Numbered from the stretch's first letter, positions 15,790 through 26,607 are shown. The stretch is DNA of 64,000 nucleotides from Lachnospiraceae bacterium (GCA_021770785.1 JAETQH010000012.1:1-64000); one strand, 5' to 3'. Translations and numbers: made by a program. The notes: generated by a model from the sequence alone, not told the origin.

Positions 15790-17541
15790 ATGAATACAGA
15801 ATGGTCATTAGACATACTTTACAAAGGATTAGACGATCCTGCCTATGAGGCGGATGTTAAAGTCATGAAAGAGCGGTTAGAGAGCCTGAGGGAATTGGTA
15901 AAAAAAGCACCCGAATTGCCGGAAAGGGAGATGGCAGAGCAGCTTTTGAAAGGCATGGAGCAGTTTATGGAAGTAACCTTCAGGCTGATGCACTATGTGC
16001 TGTTAAGCCAATCTGCAGATACGGAAAACGGCGCCCTGCTGGCTCAGCTGAACCGCCTGAACCAACTGTTGGCGCAGTACACTCCGGTGGAATCTGCAGC
16101 AAAAAAATGTCTGGCGAAAATAGAAAATGTAGAGCGGTTAGCAGAGGAAAGCGAAATTGTAAAAGCCTATACGTTTCTGTTAAAGGAGAATAAAAACAGT
16201 GCAAAGCATCTGCTGGCAGATGAGGTGGAGGAAATGGCGGCCGCTATGGATATCACCGGAGGCGGAGCATGGGAAAATCTTTTTTCCTATCTGACGTCTA
16301 CGGTAAAGGTGGAATACAGGGGAGAAAACAGAACCCTTTCCGAGGTGCGGAATCTGGCATACAGTCCGGAGCAGGAAGTGCGGAAAGCGGCCTATGAGGC
16401 GGAGCTGGCTTCCTATGAGAAAATCGCGGATTCCCTGGCTTTTGCCCTGAACAATATCAAGGCGCAGGTTACCATGTTATGCGAAAAGAGAGGCTATGAA
16501 AGCCCTCTTGCCATGACCTTGGAACAGTCGAAAATGAGCCGTAAAACCTTAGATGTCATGATGGAGGCAATCGAAGAATATCTTCCGGTATTTCGAAAAT
16601 ATTTGCGGAAAAAAGCCGGGATGCTGGGGTATCAGAACGGACTGCCATGGTATGAGCTGTTTGCACCGCTGGGGAAGGCGGATAAGACTTACACCATTGA
16701 GGCGGCGGGGGATTATCTGACGGAATGTTTCCGTAACTTTACTCCCGATATGGCGGAAATGATGAAAGAGGCATTTGACAATGCCTGGATTGATTTTTAT
16801 CCGAAGAAAGGAAAACAGGGAGGGGCGTTCTGCATGGCAGTGCCGGAGCGGAAACAGAGCCGGATTCTCACGAATTTTGACGGCTATTTCGGTTCTGTCG
16901 GAACCTTAGCCCATGAATTGGGCCACGCATACCATAACAGACAGTTAGAGGGAGAGCGTCTGCTGAATCAGGAGTATCCCATGCCTGTGGCAGAAACGGC
17001 ATCTACTTTTAACGAGACGCATCTGGGCAGATATGCGCTGAAGAGAGCAGAAGGGGAGGAACGCCTGAATTTACTGGAAAATGATTTAAAAGAGCAGACC
17101 CAGTGTATCGTAGATATCTATTCCCGCTACCTCTTTGAAACCGCGGTTTTTGAGCAGGGAAAAGAGAAATTCCTGATGGCGGAGGACTGTAAGGAGCTGA
17201 TGTTAGAAGCGCAGAAAAAGGCCTATGGGGACGGGCTTGACAGCGAATTTCTCCACCCCTATATGTGGGCGTGCAAAAGCCATTATTACAGCAGCAGCCT
17301 GAGCTTTTACAATTTCCCGTATGCCTTTGGCAATCTGTTTGCCCTGGGGCTTTATGATAAATTTTTACAGGAGGGAGAGGCTTTTGTTCCGAAGTACAAA
17401 AAAATGCTTGCTGCCACACCCTGCTGTACCGTAGAAGAGGCAGGAGTTATGGTGGGAATTGATTTGACTTCCGTGGATTTCTGGCGAAAGAGCCTTGCCA
17501 TGATTGCGGAAAATGTGGAAGAATTTTGCAAGTGTTCTTAA
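15790..17541 (+). CDS. pepF: Oligoendopeptidase F (peptidase family M3B)
   Basis: This 583-residue zinc peptidase cleaves short peptides in the cytosol. The zinc site HELGH is at residues 375-379 (TLAHELGHAYH), with the third ligand Glu in PVAETASTFNE downstream. The N-terminal helical part and the C-terminal YSSSLSFYNFPYAFGNLFAL segment match the family in order and length. No signal peptide is present. Its place after the peptide importer suggests it processes the peptides that OppABCDF brings in. Confidence 0.94.
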   Translation: MNTEWSLDILYKGLDDPAYEADVKVMKERLESLRELVKKAPELPEREMAEQLLKGMEQFMEVTFRLMHYVLLSQSADTENGALLAQLNRLNQLLAQYTPVESAAKKCLAKIENVERLAEESEIVKAYTFLLKENKNSAKHLLADEVEEMAAAMDITGGGAWENLFSYLTSTVKVEYRGENRTLSEVRNLAYSPEQEVRKAAYEAELASYEKIADSLAFALNNIKAQVTMLCEKRGYESPLAMTLEQSKMSRKTLDVMMEAIEEYLPVFRKYLRKKAGMLGYQNGLPWYELFAPLGKADKTYTIEAAGDYLTECFRNFTPDMAEMMKEAFDNAWIDFYPKKGKQGGAFCMAVPERKQSRILTNFDGYFGSVGTLAHELGHAYHNRQLEGERLLNQEYPMPVAETASTFNETHLGRYALKRAEGEERLNLLENDLKEQTQCIVDIYSRYLFETAVFEQGKEKFLMAEDCKELMLEAQKKAYGDGLDSEFLHPYMWACKSHYYSSSLSFYNFPYAFGNLFALGLYDKFLQEGEAFVPKYKKMLAATPCCTVEEAGVMVGIDLTSVDFWRKSLAMIAENVEEFCKCS

Positions 17542-17621
17542 TAACCCCTTGGGGAAAGCATCAAACAAAAACCATTTTTTGACGAGATACAAAAAAGGTT
17601 GTAAGAGAAGGAGAACAGAGG

Positions 17622-18752
17622 ATGGCAGACATAAAAAACGAGCTGACAAAGAAATTAGGATTTGGTTGTATGCGTCTTCCGGTGACAGGTGGGGATACCA
17701 ATGCCATTGATGATACGCAGTTCTGTGCCATGATTGATTCTTATATGGAACAGGGATTTCAGTATTTTGACACGGCGTATCCTTATCACAATGAGAAGTC
17801 AGAGGAAGCGGTGAGACGATGCCTGGTGGAACGCTATGACAGAGACAAATTTCTTCTTGCCACAAAAATGCCGGTGTGGATGGTGAAGGAAACCGCAGAT
17901 TATGAGCGGTTGTTTGAGGTTCAGAGGAAACGCTGCGGGGTGGAATATTTTGATTTTTACCTGCTTCACGCCATGAATAAGGACAGAGCGAGAGAGACGG
18001 AGGAAAAAGGAGGTTTTGCCTTTGTGCAGCGCATGAAGGAGGAAGGGAAAATCAGGCATATCGGGTTTTCGTTCCATGACACGGCGGATGTATTAGATGA
18101 TATTTTAAACAGACACCCGGAGACAGAATTTGTCCAGCTGCAGATTAATTATTACGACTGGGAGTCGGAGAACATACAGTCGAGAAAATGCTATGAGACG
18201 GCTGTAAAACACGGTGTCCCGGTTATCGTGATGGAGCCGGTAAAGGGTGGAACCCTCGCTAATATGGTGGGCGAGCCTGCTAATATTTTAAAGGGCTTAA
18301 ATCCGGAGGCATCTTTTGCATCTTTTGCAATCCGCTATGCGGCATCCCTTGAAAATGTTATGCTGGTGTTAAGCGGCATGTCAGATGAGGCGCAGTTAGC
18401 GGACAATACTTCTTACATGAAAGACTTTGTCCCGCTGTCAGAGCAGGAGCAGCAGGCAATCGCAAAGGTGGTGGAGGAATTGGAAAAGCTGCCTACCATT
18501 GCCTGTACGACGTGCCGTTACTGCGTGGAAGGGTGTCCTAAAAAGATAGTCATACCGGATGTGTTCCACGCTTATAATTCCGTGGTACAGTTTGGGCTTA
18601 ATGACATCACAAGAGGAAATTATAACCGTGCAGTGGCAAACAACGGACGGGCAGAGGATTGTATCAAATGCGGAAAATGTGAGGGGCAGTGTCCGCAGCA
18701 TTTACCAATCCGTGACCTGCTGGAGAAGACAGCAGAGACATTTGCCGGGTAG
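17622..18752 (+). CDS. Aldo/keto reductase with ferredoxin-like cysteine clusters
   Basis: The 376-residue protein has an aldo/keto reductase barrel (residues about 1-290; start [14 protein letters not shown], active-site region FDTAYPYHN with Asp and Tyr, then ATKMPVW for the Lys). The C-terminal part holds two cysteine groups, [15 protein letters not shown] and [15 protein letters not shown], that should bind one or two 4Fe-4S clusters. These Clostridia-type proteins are predicted oxidoreductases; the substrate is unknown. The chemoreceptor gene starts 17 bases downstream, so the two are probably co-transcribed. Confidence 0.9.
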   Translation: MADIKNELTKKLGFGCMRLPVTGGDTNAIDDTQFCAMIDSYMEQGFQYFDTAYPYHNEKSEEAVRRCLVERYDRDKFLLATKMPVWMVKETADYERLFEVQRKRCGVEYFDFYLLHAMNKDRARETEEKGGFAFVQRMKEEGKIRHIGFSFHDTADVLDDILNRHPETEFVQLQINYYDWESENIQSRKCYETAVKHGVPVIVMEPVKGGTLANMVGEPANILKGLNPEASFASFAIRYAASLENVMLVLSGMSDEAQLADNTSYMKDFVPLSEQEQQAIAKVVEELEKLPTIACTTCRYCVEGCPKKIVIPDVFHAYNSVVQFGLNDITRGNYNRAVANNGRAEDCIKCGKCEGQCPQHLPIRDLLEKTAETFAG

Positions 18753-18769
18753 AACAGAGGGAATTTACG

Positions 18770-20461
18770 ATGGAAAAAAAAGGAAAAGTTACGTTTATTC
18801 ATTCGATTATGGCAAAGATTGTGTTGCTGGTCATTGCGGTTGCTATGGTGGCCATACTGGGAACACTGGTAATTACCAGAATAGAGTCTGGTAAAGCATT
18901 GACCCAGGTGAACGAGAATTACATAATGAGCATGGCACAGACAGCGGCCCGTCTGGTGGAAAAAATTCCAGAGGATATGGTGAGCGGTGAGGAATATGCC
19001 AATGTCATGGGTGACATAGAAATGAAAGGCATTGAATCCTCCTATGCGTATCTGGTAGATGAAAATGGTGCGATGATTTACCATCCTACGGCGGAAAAAA
19101 TCGGGCAGTCAGTGGAAAATGAAGTGGTAAAGGGCGTGGTAAGTCAGCTTCAGGCGGGAAACAAGCCGGAGGATGCGGTAGTAACCTATGATTTTAATGG
19201 GGCAATTAAATATGCTGCTTATGCCGTGACCAGCAACAATAAGATTGTAGTGGTTTCCGCAGACCAGGGCGAAGTGCTTGAGACTGTAAACAGTCTGGTA
19301 AGAAAATTAGCAGCCTCTGCTTTGGGAGGAATAATTATTTGCATTGCAATAGGCTGTATCGTAGGCAGATTAATCTGTAAACCGCTTTTACAGCTGACGG
19401 AGATTATCGGAGATACCTCAAGACTGGATTTCAGGTCAAATCCTAACAGTAATAAGCTTTGCCAGAGAAAAGACGAGACCGGGAAGATGGCACGGGAAGT
19501 ACGGTTGATGAGAAAGAACCTGCGGGAAATGATAGGGGATATTAATAATGCCAGCGGCCTAATAACCTCTAATGTAGACGGGCTGCAGGAGATTACCTCC
19601 ACGGTAGACCAGATGTGCTCCGACAACTCGGCCACAAGTCAGGAGTTAGCGGCAGGAATGCAGGAGACGGCGGCGACTACAACGACGATTAATGAAACAA
19701 TGGGAAGAATTAAAGCCGGGGCAGATGATATTAATTCCATGGCATCTGATGGAGTGAAAACATCGGAAGAAATTATGCAACGCGCGCAAAATTTGAGAAG
19801 TAAGACGGTTGTTGCAAGTGATAAAACTATGAATATGTACAGTACAGTGAAGGTGAAAGCAGAGCAGGCAATCGAAGGCTCTAAGGCAGTGGAGAAAATC
19901 AACGAACTCACCAGCACTATTATGGAGATTTCCTCCCAGACAAGTCTGCTAGCGTTAAACGCTTCTATCGAAGCGGCAAGAGCCGGAGAGGCAGGAAAAG
20001 GATTTGCGGTTGTGGCAACGGAAATCGGCAGCTTAGCGGATCAGACCTCCAAAGCCATTGCGGATATCGGCGAGATTGTCAAAGAGGTAAATACAGCAGT
20101 GGGCAACATGGCAGAATGCCTTGGGGAAACCACAGATTTCCTGGAGAATACAGTTGTGGGGGACTACAAAGAATTTGAACAGGTGAGTGAACAGTACAAA
20201 GAAGATGCCAATGTATTCGGTAGCAGTATGGAGGAAGTCAAAGCGGCAATGCAACAGTTACTGGATACCATTGAAAATATTGTAAATGCATTGGGTGGTA
20301 TCAATGAGACCGTGGGTGAATCCTCACAGGGAGTTACGGATATTGCAGAGAAAACAAGCAGCATGGTGGAAAAAACCGGAGCAACTCACGACATGGTTTC
20401 CGAATGCTACTCCTGTGCGGAGAATTTGAGGGAGATTGTAGACAGGTTTATACTGGAGTAA
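18770..20461 (+). CDS. Methyl-accepting chemotaxis protein with small Cache-type sensor
   Basis: The 563-residue receptor has TM1 (about 15-35), an extracellular single-Cache-like domain ([19 protein letters not shown]), TM2 (about 178-200), a HAMP linker and a cytosolic signalling domain. The hairpin tip [20 protein letters not shown] followed by [10 protein letters not shown] is the CheA/CheW contact region. It would report an external small molecule to the flagellar chemotaxis pathway. No che or flagellar genes are in the window. Confidence 0.93.
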   Translation: MEKKGKVTFIHSIMAKIVLLVIAVAMVAILGTLVITRIESGKALTQVNENYIMSMAQTAARLVEKIPEDMVSGEEYANVMGDIEMKGIESSYAYLVDENGAMIYHPTAEKIGQSVENEVVKGVVSQLQAGNKPEDAVVTYDFNGAIKYAAYAVTSNNKIVVVSADQGEVLETVNSLVRKLAASALGGIIICIAIGCIVGRLICKPLLQLTEIIGDTSRLDFRSNPNSNKLCQRKDETGKMAREVRLMRKNLREMIGDINNASGLITSNVDGLQEITSTVDQMCSDNSATSQELAAGMQETAATTTTINETMGRIKAGADDINSMASDGVKTSEEIMQRAQNLRSKTVVASDKTMNMYSTVKVKAEQAIEGSKAVEKINELTSTIMEISSQTSLLALNASIEAARAGEAGKGFAVVATEIGSLADQTSKAIADIGEIVKEVNTAVGNMAECLGETTDFLENTVVGDYKEFEQVSEQYKEDANVFGSSMEEVKAAMQQLLDTIENIVNALGGINETVGESSQGVTDIAEKTSSMVEKTGATHDMVSECYSCAENLREIVDRFILE

Positions 20462-20488
20462 CGGCGTTTTGCAGGCGTGGAGGAAAAC

Positions 20489-21148
20489 ATGGACATTATT
20501 ATTGCCATTATTGTAGTTGTCTGGATAATTTATGCAGACAAAAAGAGGAAAGCGAAAAAAGCGCAGGAAAATGCAGGAATGAACCGGCAGAGCGTTGGGA
20601 GAGTAAACTGGCAGAGTGCGGTAGGAATGAACCGGCAGAGCGTTGGAAGAATAAACCAGCCGGGACAAGCGGGAAATATGCTTCACAATGCTGCTGATGT
20701 CATGGAGAAAAGCATGTCGCAGACACAGCGGGAATTAAAGGAACGTCTGCAGAAGAAATATGGCAGCGTGGCACAGCAGGGCAGAGCGGTATCGCAGTCT
20801 AATATGCAGCGTGGAGCAGGAATCCCGCAGCCTGATACGCAGCGTGGAGCAGGAAACCCGCAGTCTAATGTACAGAACAGAAGAATGCAGCAGCCAGAGG
20901 AAGAGAATTCTATTCTAAGCCGTGCCGCTGCCAATGTGCAGGAAGAAGCGGTGGATGAGCTGCGGTTTGAACAGATGGAAGAGACAGTGGTTGACAGTCT
21001 TGACCTTGCCCTGATAGAAAGCAGCCCGCTGATGCAGCAAATCAGTGACCTTATGATTACAGGATATACCGGAGAACTGAGCTTTGGGCGGGATTTTGTG
21101 GCAGAGGGAGTGGAAATGTTAAACCGCTGTGAAATGATGGAGTTTTAG
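20489..21148 (+). CDS. Uncharacterised membrane-anchored protein with Gln/Asn/Arg repeats
   Basis: The ATG at 20489 is preferred over an in-frame GTG at 20477 because GGAGG lies just before it. The protein (219 residues) begins with one membrane helix (MDIIIAIIVVVWIIYA), then a basic linker with internal repeats (MNRQSVGR twice, coded by a 23-bp DNA repeat with a 47-bp period, and later QRGAGIPQ/QRGAGNPQ units), and ends with an acidic helical part (about 150-219). I do not recognise the family. Confidence 0.7.
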   Translation: MDIIIAIIVVVWIIYADKKRKAKKAQENAGMNRQSVGRVNWQSAVGMNRQSVGRINQPGQAGNMLHNAADVMEKSMSQTQRELKERLQKKYGSVAQQGRAVSQSNMQRGAGIPQPDTQRGAGNPQSNVQNRRMQQPEEENSILSRAAANVQEEAVDELRFEQMEETVVDSLDLALIESSPLMQQISDLMITGYTGELSFGRDFVAEGVEMLNRCEMMEF

Positions 21149-21150
21149 GG

Positions 21151-21176
21151 GACAGCGCAGGAATGCGCTGTCTTGT
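21151..21176 (+). terminator. Short stem-loop, probable terminator
   Basis: GACAGCGCA (21151-21159) pairs with TGCGCTGTC (21164-21172) around GGAA. The T-run is weak (TTGT), so termination may be partial. Confidence 0.5.
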
Positions 21177-21205
21177 ATGAAATAGGGTAGCAGAAAGGAC
21201 AGAAT

Positions 21206-21784
21206 ATGACAGAAACAATACCGCAGAGCGGAGAATTATACCGTCACTTTAAGGATAAATTATATCAGGTAATAACGGTGGCGAAACATTCGGAGACGGG
21301 AGAAATTCTGGTGGTTTATCAGGCATTATATGGTGATTTTGCCGTATATGCAAGACCGCTTGCCATGTTTACCGGCGAGGTGGATCATAAAAAATATCCC
21401 GGGGTAACCCAGAGATACCGTTTTGAGAAAGTGGAGCGGGAGGGACTTGTAAAACCAACAGCAGAACAGCGGCAGGAAAAACAGGCTTCTGCGGAAACAG
21501 CGGCATCGACACAGGTGAATGCTTCTATGGAACAGAAAAACAGCGGAGTAGAAAAGGAAGGCGGTGTTAATCCGAAACTGATGGAATTTTTAGATACGGA
21601 GGACTTTGAAGAGAAATACAACATCTTAGTTTCCATGCGTGACTGTATTACAGACCGCCTGATTAATGATATGGCGGTGGTGTTAGATGTAGTGATTCCG
21701 GAAGGTGACTTAGACGATAGGTATGAGGCGCTGAAAACCTGCGTGAGAACCAGACAGCGCTATGAAACCACCCGGCTGCGCTAA
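21206..21784 (+). CDS. DUF1653-domain protein
   Basis: The N-terminal 75 residues match the DUF1653 pattern: [26 protein letters not shown]...VVYQALYGD...[12 protein letters not shown], a small beta domain of unknown function. A Gln/Ala/Ser-rich linker (about 85-120) joins it to a C-terminal helical part ([20 protein letters not shown]...) of unknown role. The ribosome site is AAAGGA. A diverged partial duplicate of its 3' end lies at about 21807-21850. Confidence 0.8.
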   Translation: MTETIPQSGELYRHFKDKLYQVITVAKHSETGEILVVYQALYGDFAVYARPLAMFTGEVDHKKYPGVTQRYRFEKVEREGLVKPTAEQRQEKQASAETAASTQVNASMEQKNSGVEKEGGVNPKLMEFLDTEDFEEKYNILVSMRDCITDRLINDMAVVLDVVIPEGDLDDRYEALKTCVRTRQRYETTRLR

Positions 21785-21882
21785 AAAACGCCGCGGGAAT
21801 AAAGACTGTGCGGAGACCGGACAGCGGAAATCATCCGGCTGCGTAAAAACCGGTGGGCAGCTAAGAATTGACGGAGAAAAAT

Positions 21883-23040
21883 ATGGAAGAATTAAGAAGC
21901 CGGCTGGCGGAAATAGCAGCAGCGGAGGTTTATAAAATCATTATCAGCAAGCCGGAAAAAAAGACGGCGGAGTACCGCAAAATTGTGGTGGAAAAAAAGG
22001 AGTCCTATTTTCAGGCGGCAGCCTATACCGAAAAACAGGTATTTCATGAAAATATTGCGCCGGAGGCGTTAGAGGAATATCTTTTTTCCACCGTGGCGGG
22101 AATGTATTTGCAGGTAAATGCCTGGGAGGACGAAGCGGAGCATATGCTTCTGATTTCCAAAAAAGGAAAGGTGACTTACCAATGCAAAAAAACGGCGGGG
22201 AAAGCCTCCAAGGGAGACAACAGCCATAACCGGAAAAAGAAATACATCTTAGAAGAGGGTAAGGTGGTTGCCCCCCTGGTGGATATGGGGATTTTTACTG
22301 CCCAGGGAAAAGTAGTCCGCAGTATGTATGATAAGTTCCGCCAGATTAACCGTTTCTTAGAAATGATAGAGGACGCGGTGGAGGATTACCCTTACCAGCG
22401 TTTGAATATCATAGATTTCGGCTGTGGGAAATCCTATCTGACCTTTATCCTGTACTATTATTTTACGGAGATAAAAAAGAGAGAAGTACAGATTGTAGGG
22501 CTGGATTTAAAGGCGGATGTGATTAAAAAATGTAATGCGGCGGCGGAAAAATATGGTTATGGGAATCTCCGATTTGAGGTAGGGGACATTAACGGCTATC
22601 AGGCGGATTTCCCGGTGGATATGGTGGTGACGCTTCATGCCTGTGACACCGCAACAGATTATGCCCTGTATCATGCGGTTTGCTGGAATGCCAAAATGAT
22701 ATTTTCCGTGCCCTGCTGCCAGCATGAGCTGAACCGGCAGATACAGACGGAGCAGTTTGGGCTTCTGACCCGTTACGGCATTGTAAAGGAGCGCTTCTCC
22801 GCCCTTGCCACCGACGCTGTCCGTGGAAATCTGTTAGAGGCCTGCGGCTATAAAACCCAGCTGTTGGAGTTCGTGGATTTTGCCCACACCCCGAAAAATA
22901 TTTTGATTCGCGCCGTGCAGAAAAAGGTAGTGCCAAAGGCGGTGAAGCAGAAATATCTTTGGGAAGTGGAGCAGGTCATGGAAGAATTTCATGCAGAACC
23001 CACCTTGTACCGCCTGTTAAAAGAGGCAGGAAAAATTTAG
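21883..23040 (+). CDS. SAM-dependent methyltransferase (class I, RNA-methyltransferase-like)
   Basis: ATG at 21883 is chosen over an in-frame TTG at 21868 because CGGAG is well placed before it. The protein (385 residues) has an N-terminal non-catalytic region and a C-terminal Rossmann methyltransferase domain: motif I IIDFGCGKSYLTF, motif II acidic VGLDLKAD, motif III VGDINGY, motif IV VVTLHACDTATDYAL. A following VPCCQHELN with paired cysteines is typical of this uncharacterised family (Methyltransf_32-like). The substrate is unknown; RNA is the usual guess. Confidence 0.88.
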   Translation: MEELRSRLAEIAAAEVYKIIISKPEKKTAEYRKIVVEKKESYFQAAAYTEKQVFHENIAPEALEEYLFSTVAGMYLQVNAWEDEAEHMLLISKKGKVTYQCKKTAGKASKGDNSHNRKKKYILEEGKVVAPLVDMGIFTAQGKVVRSMYDKFRQINRFLEMIEDAVEDYPYQRLNIIDFGCGKSYLTFILYYYFTEIKKREVQIVGLDLKADVIKKCNAAAEKYGYGNLRFEVGDINGYQADFPVDMVVTLHACDTATDYALYHAVCWNAKMIFSVPCCQHELNRQIQTEQFGLLTRYGIVKERFSALATDAVRGNLLEACGYKTQLLEFVDFAHTPKNILIRAVQKKVVPKAVKQKYLWEVEQVMEEFHAEPTLYRLLKEAGKI

Positions 23041-23048
23041 AGGAGCTG

Positions 23049-23522
23049 CTATAGTCTGCTGAGCCTGCTGTTATGATATTTTGTGGAGAAGGTGACATCT
23101 TCCCCGAACCAGGCAGGTGGGACGAAGGAATTGGCCTCTTCCTCTGTGGCAAACTCTACCTCCGCTAACTGTAAAGGCGCAAGGTCTCCCTCAAAAATAT
23201 CCAGTTCGATGGTGTGGCGGTCATCGAAAGGAATCAGGTAACGGCGTTTTTTTATCAGCCTGCCGTCAATTTTTTCTTTCAAATGTGCAAAGGACTCGGC
23301 ATTCAGAGGAAGATTATATTCTTCCCGGACCATGAGTCCTTTTCCTTTGTAGGTCAGCGTGTAGATATCGTCAGAGCGGCGGATTCGCACCACCGGCTCG
23401 GTATTGAGATACCCCTGCTCGATCTGTTTGTAAGGATAGCTTTCTAAATGTTCCGGTAAGCTGCGGAGCAGATATTTTCGTTCGATTTCCATGGGAAATG
23501 CCTCACTTTTCATTTTATTCAA
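23049..23522 (-). CDS. CYTH-domain protein
   Basis: The 157-residue protein is a single CYTH domain, a beta tunnel that binds triphosphate compounds with metal ions. Visible are the signature MEIERKYLL (EIERK near residue 11), VRIRR, the Lys/Arg pairs KKRRYLIPF, and ELDIFEG near the end. Members act on inorganic triphosphate, thiamine triphosphate or ATP (class IV cyclases); the activity is not predictable here. It converges with the methyltransferase gene eight bases away. Confidence 0.9.
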   Translation of the reverse strand: MNKMKSEAFPMEIERKYLLRSLPEHLESYPYKQIEQGYLNTEPVVRIRRSDDIYTLTYKGKGLMVREEYNLPLNAESFAHLKEKIDGRLIKKRRYLIPFDDRHTIELDIFEGDLAPLQLAEVEFATEEEANSFVPPAWFGEDVTFSTKYHNSRLSRL

Positions 23523-23651
23523 AAAAGCTGTCTTTCCTAGACAGTTACCATTATTATATCATTTTTTGGAGGTTATAATTTTAAAAAACATAAATACTGA
23601 CAGAATTAGGAATTTGTGATAAAATTGGGGGGAGGGTAAGGAGGTATTTTT

Positions 23652-25883
23652 ATGAATAATCAACATATTCGGCACACCTTAATTGAAGATATCCTGACTT
23701 TGCTGGATTTTTCTGAAAACAATGAGTTAGACCTCGTTAGTCTGATTGCCAAAAAACAACAGGAAGAATCCATACCAAAAAATATGGAAACCGCCTGCGA
23801 AATTATTCGGTTTATGGATGAGATGCCAGGCGGATTTTTAATTTATTATGCGGAACATAATGAAGGCATTATTTATGCAAACAAAGCACTGCTTCGACTC
23901 TTTAAGTGTAATTCTTTTCAGGAATTTCAGGAATTAACCGGCAATTCTTTTCGAGGGATTGTACATCCGGAAGACCTTGAGAGGGTGGAAAAAAGCATCT
24001 GGGATCAAATTGCTGCAAGCCAATATGATTTCGATTATGTCGAATATCGGTTTATCCGTAAAGATGGAACCATAGGTTGGGCGGAAGACTATGGTCATTT
24101 TGTCGAGAGCAGCTCTGCAGGCGGTATTTTTTACGTGTTTATTGGCGATGCCACTGAGAAGCATCACAAACAGCAAATGGAGCGAAACGCCCTTCTGGAA
24201 GCTCAAAAGCAGGAATCTGAAAAATTACAAAATATCATCAATCAGTATGATGAAGAGAAAAAGCTGATTAATCAGGAATATTTACGGCGTCTTGAAGTCA
24301 TTGAAGGTCTCGGCGTCAATTACGATACCATTTTATATGCGGATCTGGACAAAGATAAAGTCCTTCCTTACCGTCTCAGCAGCCGGATTGAACGCAAATT
24401 TGATTATGAACATAACCCTTGTGACTTTTTCTCTTTTCTATCCAGTTATGTAGATATCTGGGTGCACCCTGACGACCGTCAACGTGTTTTAAGTGCAGCA
24501 TCACCGGATTGTATCCGCGAAAAGCTGACAGACAATAAAACATATTTTGTAAACTACAGAGTTTTCGCAGAGGACACAATTCAGTTTTTACAGCTTCGAA
24601 TTATAAATGTCGGAAATATAAAACATATTTCTCAGATTGTCATGGGCTGCCGCCGAATTGATGAGGAAATTCTTCAGGAAATGGAACAGCAACAGATTTT
24701 AGAGGATGCGCTGAACCGGGCTAATATCGCAATTGCTGCCAAAAATACCTTTTTATCCAATATGTCTCACGATATGCGAACTCCTTTGAATGCTATTTTT
24801 GGATTCACCACTCTTGCGAAATCAAACATCGATAACCGGCAGCAAGTACAGCATTATATTGAGCGAATTGAAGAATCCGGTCATCAGCTTTTGGATTTGA
24901 TTGAAAATGTTTTAGAGATTGCATGGACAGAGTCTGATGATGTTCATCTTACAGAAGCAATGTGTAATTTCGCTGATATTGCTCAGGAAATATATAACCA
25001 TCTACGTCCGAAGGCAGTTGACAAGAATATTTCCTTTTCGCTGGAATGTACAGAATTAAAGCATCCGAATATCTACAGTGATTCGGATAAGCTACGTCAG
25101 CTTATGAAATATCTGACCAACAATGCCATTAAGTACACCCAAAATGACGGAAAGGTCAGCCTCACCGTCAGGGAGACCGGGGAAGTCTCCGGGGAATATG
25201 CGTTCTATCAGATTGTGGTTCAGGATAACGGCATCGGTATCAGTGAAGATTTTCTTGAACATATTTTTGAACCCTTTGAACGTGAACAGGATACCACCCA
25301 CAGTCAGGTATTTGGAACCGGTCTTGGACTTACGATTGCCAAAAATATTGCGAACAGAATGGGTGGAGATATTGAAGTTAAAAGTACCGTGGGGAAGGGA
25401 AGTACATTTACCGCCACGCTTCGTCTCCGCATACAAACGGATTCCGATTCCGACACAAAGGATGAGCAATCGGATGATTTCCTTCATTTGCCCGGTAAAA
25501 GAATTCTGCTCGTAGAAGATAACGAAATTAATCAGGAAATTGAGACGGAAATTCTTCAGGGAATTGGTTTTCTTATCGAAACTGCTACAGACGGAAGTAT
25601 TGCTGTTGACAAGTTGGCATATAGCGAACCCGGATATTTTTCTCTGGTATTAATGGATATCCAGATGCCCGTTATGAACGGGCACGAAGCGTCAAAAGCA
25701 ATCCGCAAATTGGCAGACCCTGTTCTGGCTCAAATTCCTATCATTGCATTGTCAGCCAATGCTTTTGAAAGCGACAGGCAACTGTCTTTGGAAAGCGGAA
25801 TGAATGAGCATTTAGCCAAGCCTATTGATGTTCCCCTATTGCTGAATACGATTTCAGGTATCTTAAAAGGCGCAGGAAACTAA
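23652..25883 (+). CDS. Cytosolic hybrid sensor histidine kinase (PAS, HisKA, ATPase, receiver)
   Basis: The 743-residue protein has no membrane helix. Order: PAS fold (about 55-175, RFIRKDGTIGW and FVFIGDATE), coiled coil, a second PAS-like sensor (about 215-335), HisKA with phospho-accepting His373 (FLSNMSHDMRTPLNAIFGF), ATPase domain (N-box NNAIKYTQNDG, G-box GTGLGLTIAKNIA) and a receiver domain with Asp669 (LVLMDIQMPVMNG). No response regulator with an output domain is adjacent, so signalling probably passes to a separate phosphotransfer protein. Codon use looks more AT-rich than in its neighbours. Confidence 0.92.
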   Translation: MNNQHIRHTLIEDILTLLDFSENNELDLVSLIAKKQQEESIPKNMETACEIIRFMDEMPGGFLIYYAEHNEGIIYANKALLRLFKCNSFQEFQELTGNSFRGIVHPEDLERVEKSIWDQIAASQYDFDYVEYRFIRKDGTIGWAEDYGHFVESSSAGGIFYVFIGDATEKHHKQQMERNALLEAQKQESEKLQNIINQYDEEKKLINQEYLRRLEVIEGLGVNYDTILYADLDKDKVLPYRLSSRIERKFDYEHNPCDFFSFLSSYVDIWVHPDDRQRVLSAASPDCIREKLTDNKTYFVNYRVFAEDTIQFLQLRIINVGNIKHISQIVMGCRRIDEEILQEMEQQQILEDALNRANIAIAAKNTFLSNMSHDMRTPLNAIFGFTTLAKSNIDNRQQVQHYIERIEESGHQLLDLIENVLEIAWTESDDVHLTEAMCNFADIAQEIYNHLRPKAVDKNISFSLECTELKHPNIYSDSDKLRQLMKYLTNNAIKYTQNDGKVSLTVRETGEVSGEYAFYQIVVQDNGIGISEDFLEHIFEPFEREQDTTHSQVFGTGLGLTIAKNIANRMGGDIEVKSTVGKGSTFTATLRLRIQTDSDSDTKDEQSDDFLHLPGKRILLVEDNEINQEIETEILQGIGFLIETATDGSIAVDKLAYSEPGYFSLVLMDIQMPVMNGHEASKAIRKLADPVLAQIPIIALSANAFESDRQLSLESGMNEHLAKPIDVPLLLNTISGILKGAGN

Positions 25884-26030
25884 CCCCTTTCTTCCGCCCT
25901 GTCAATCTCTGATTTAGCCCTGCAAATGAGAGATATTTTGCGGTAATTCCTAAGGTTGCCCCGAGGAACATTTAGGTGTAGAATATAGGTTGAAAAAACG
26001 GTGAAACCGGCGGAGTGAGAGGAGAGACAT

Positions 26031-26585
26031 ATGAGCAGAATTGGAATTTTTATGGCAGACGGATGTGAGGAAATTGAGGGGCTTGCGGTGGTTGATATCG
26101 TCCGCCGTGCAAACATGGATATTACCATGATTTCCATTAACGGAAAGAAGGAAGTGACAGGGTCGCACAATGTGGTATTTTTAGCGGACACCCTTGCTGC
26201 TGAGGTGGATTTTGAGGAATTTGATGCCATTGTACTTCCCGGCGGCGGAGTCGGCACCCAAAATTTAGCTGCCGACGAGACGGTCAATCAGGTGATTAAA
26301 AAATTTGCGGCAGAGGGAAAATTAGTGTGTGCAATCTGCGCAGCGCCTAGTGTATTAGGTGCGGCGGGAATTTTGCGGGGGAAAGAGGCAACCTGTTATC
26401 CAGGATTTGAGGACAAGCTGACAGGGGCTTCGGTCAGTGAGGATGCGGTTGTGACAGACGGAAATATCATTACCGGACGGGGCATGGGAGCAGCGATTCC
26501 CTTTGCACTTGAGATTGTGCGCTACCTTCAGGGAGAGGAAGCGGCAGAGACGATTCGCAGCGGAATCGTATATCAGGGCGTATAA
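26031..26585 (+). CDS. DJ-1/PfpI family protein
   Basis: The 184-residue protein has the DJ-1/ThiJ/YajL pattern: MADGCEEIEGL with the conserved Glu, PGG motif in IVLPGGGVGTQ, and a nucleophile-elbow cysteine in VCAICAAPSVLGAAG. The TGRGMGAAIPFAL segment is also typical. Suggested roles in the family are glyoxalase or protein repair and stress protection; none is shown by sequence alone. It is bounded downstream by a strong terminator. Confidence 0.92.
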   Translation: MSRIGIFMADGCEEIEGLAVVDIVRRANMDITMISINGKKEVTGSHNVVFLADTLAAEVDFEEFDAIVLPGGGVGTQNLAADETVNQVIKKFAAEGKLVCAICAAPSVLGAAGILRGKEATCYPGFEDKLTGASVSEDAVVTDGNIITGRGMGAAIPFALEIVRYLQGEEAAETIRSGIVYQGV

Positions 26586-26607
26586 ACAGAATGGGAACGG
26601 CAGCAAA

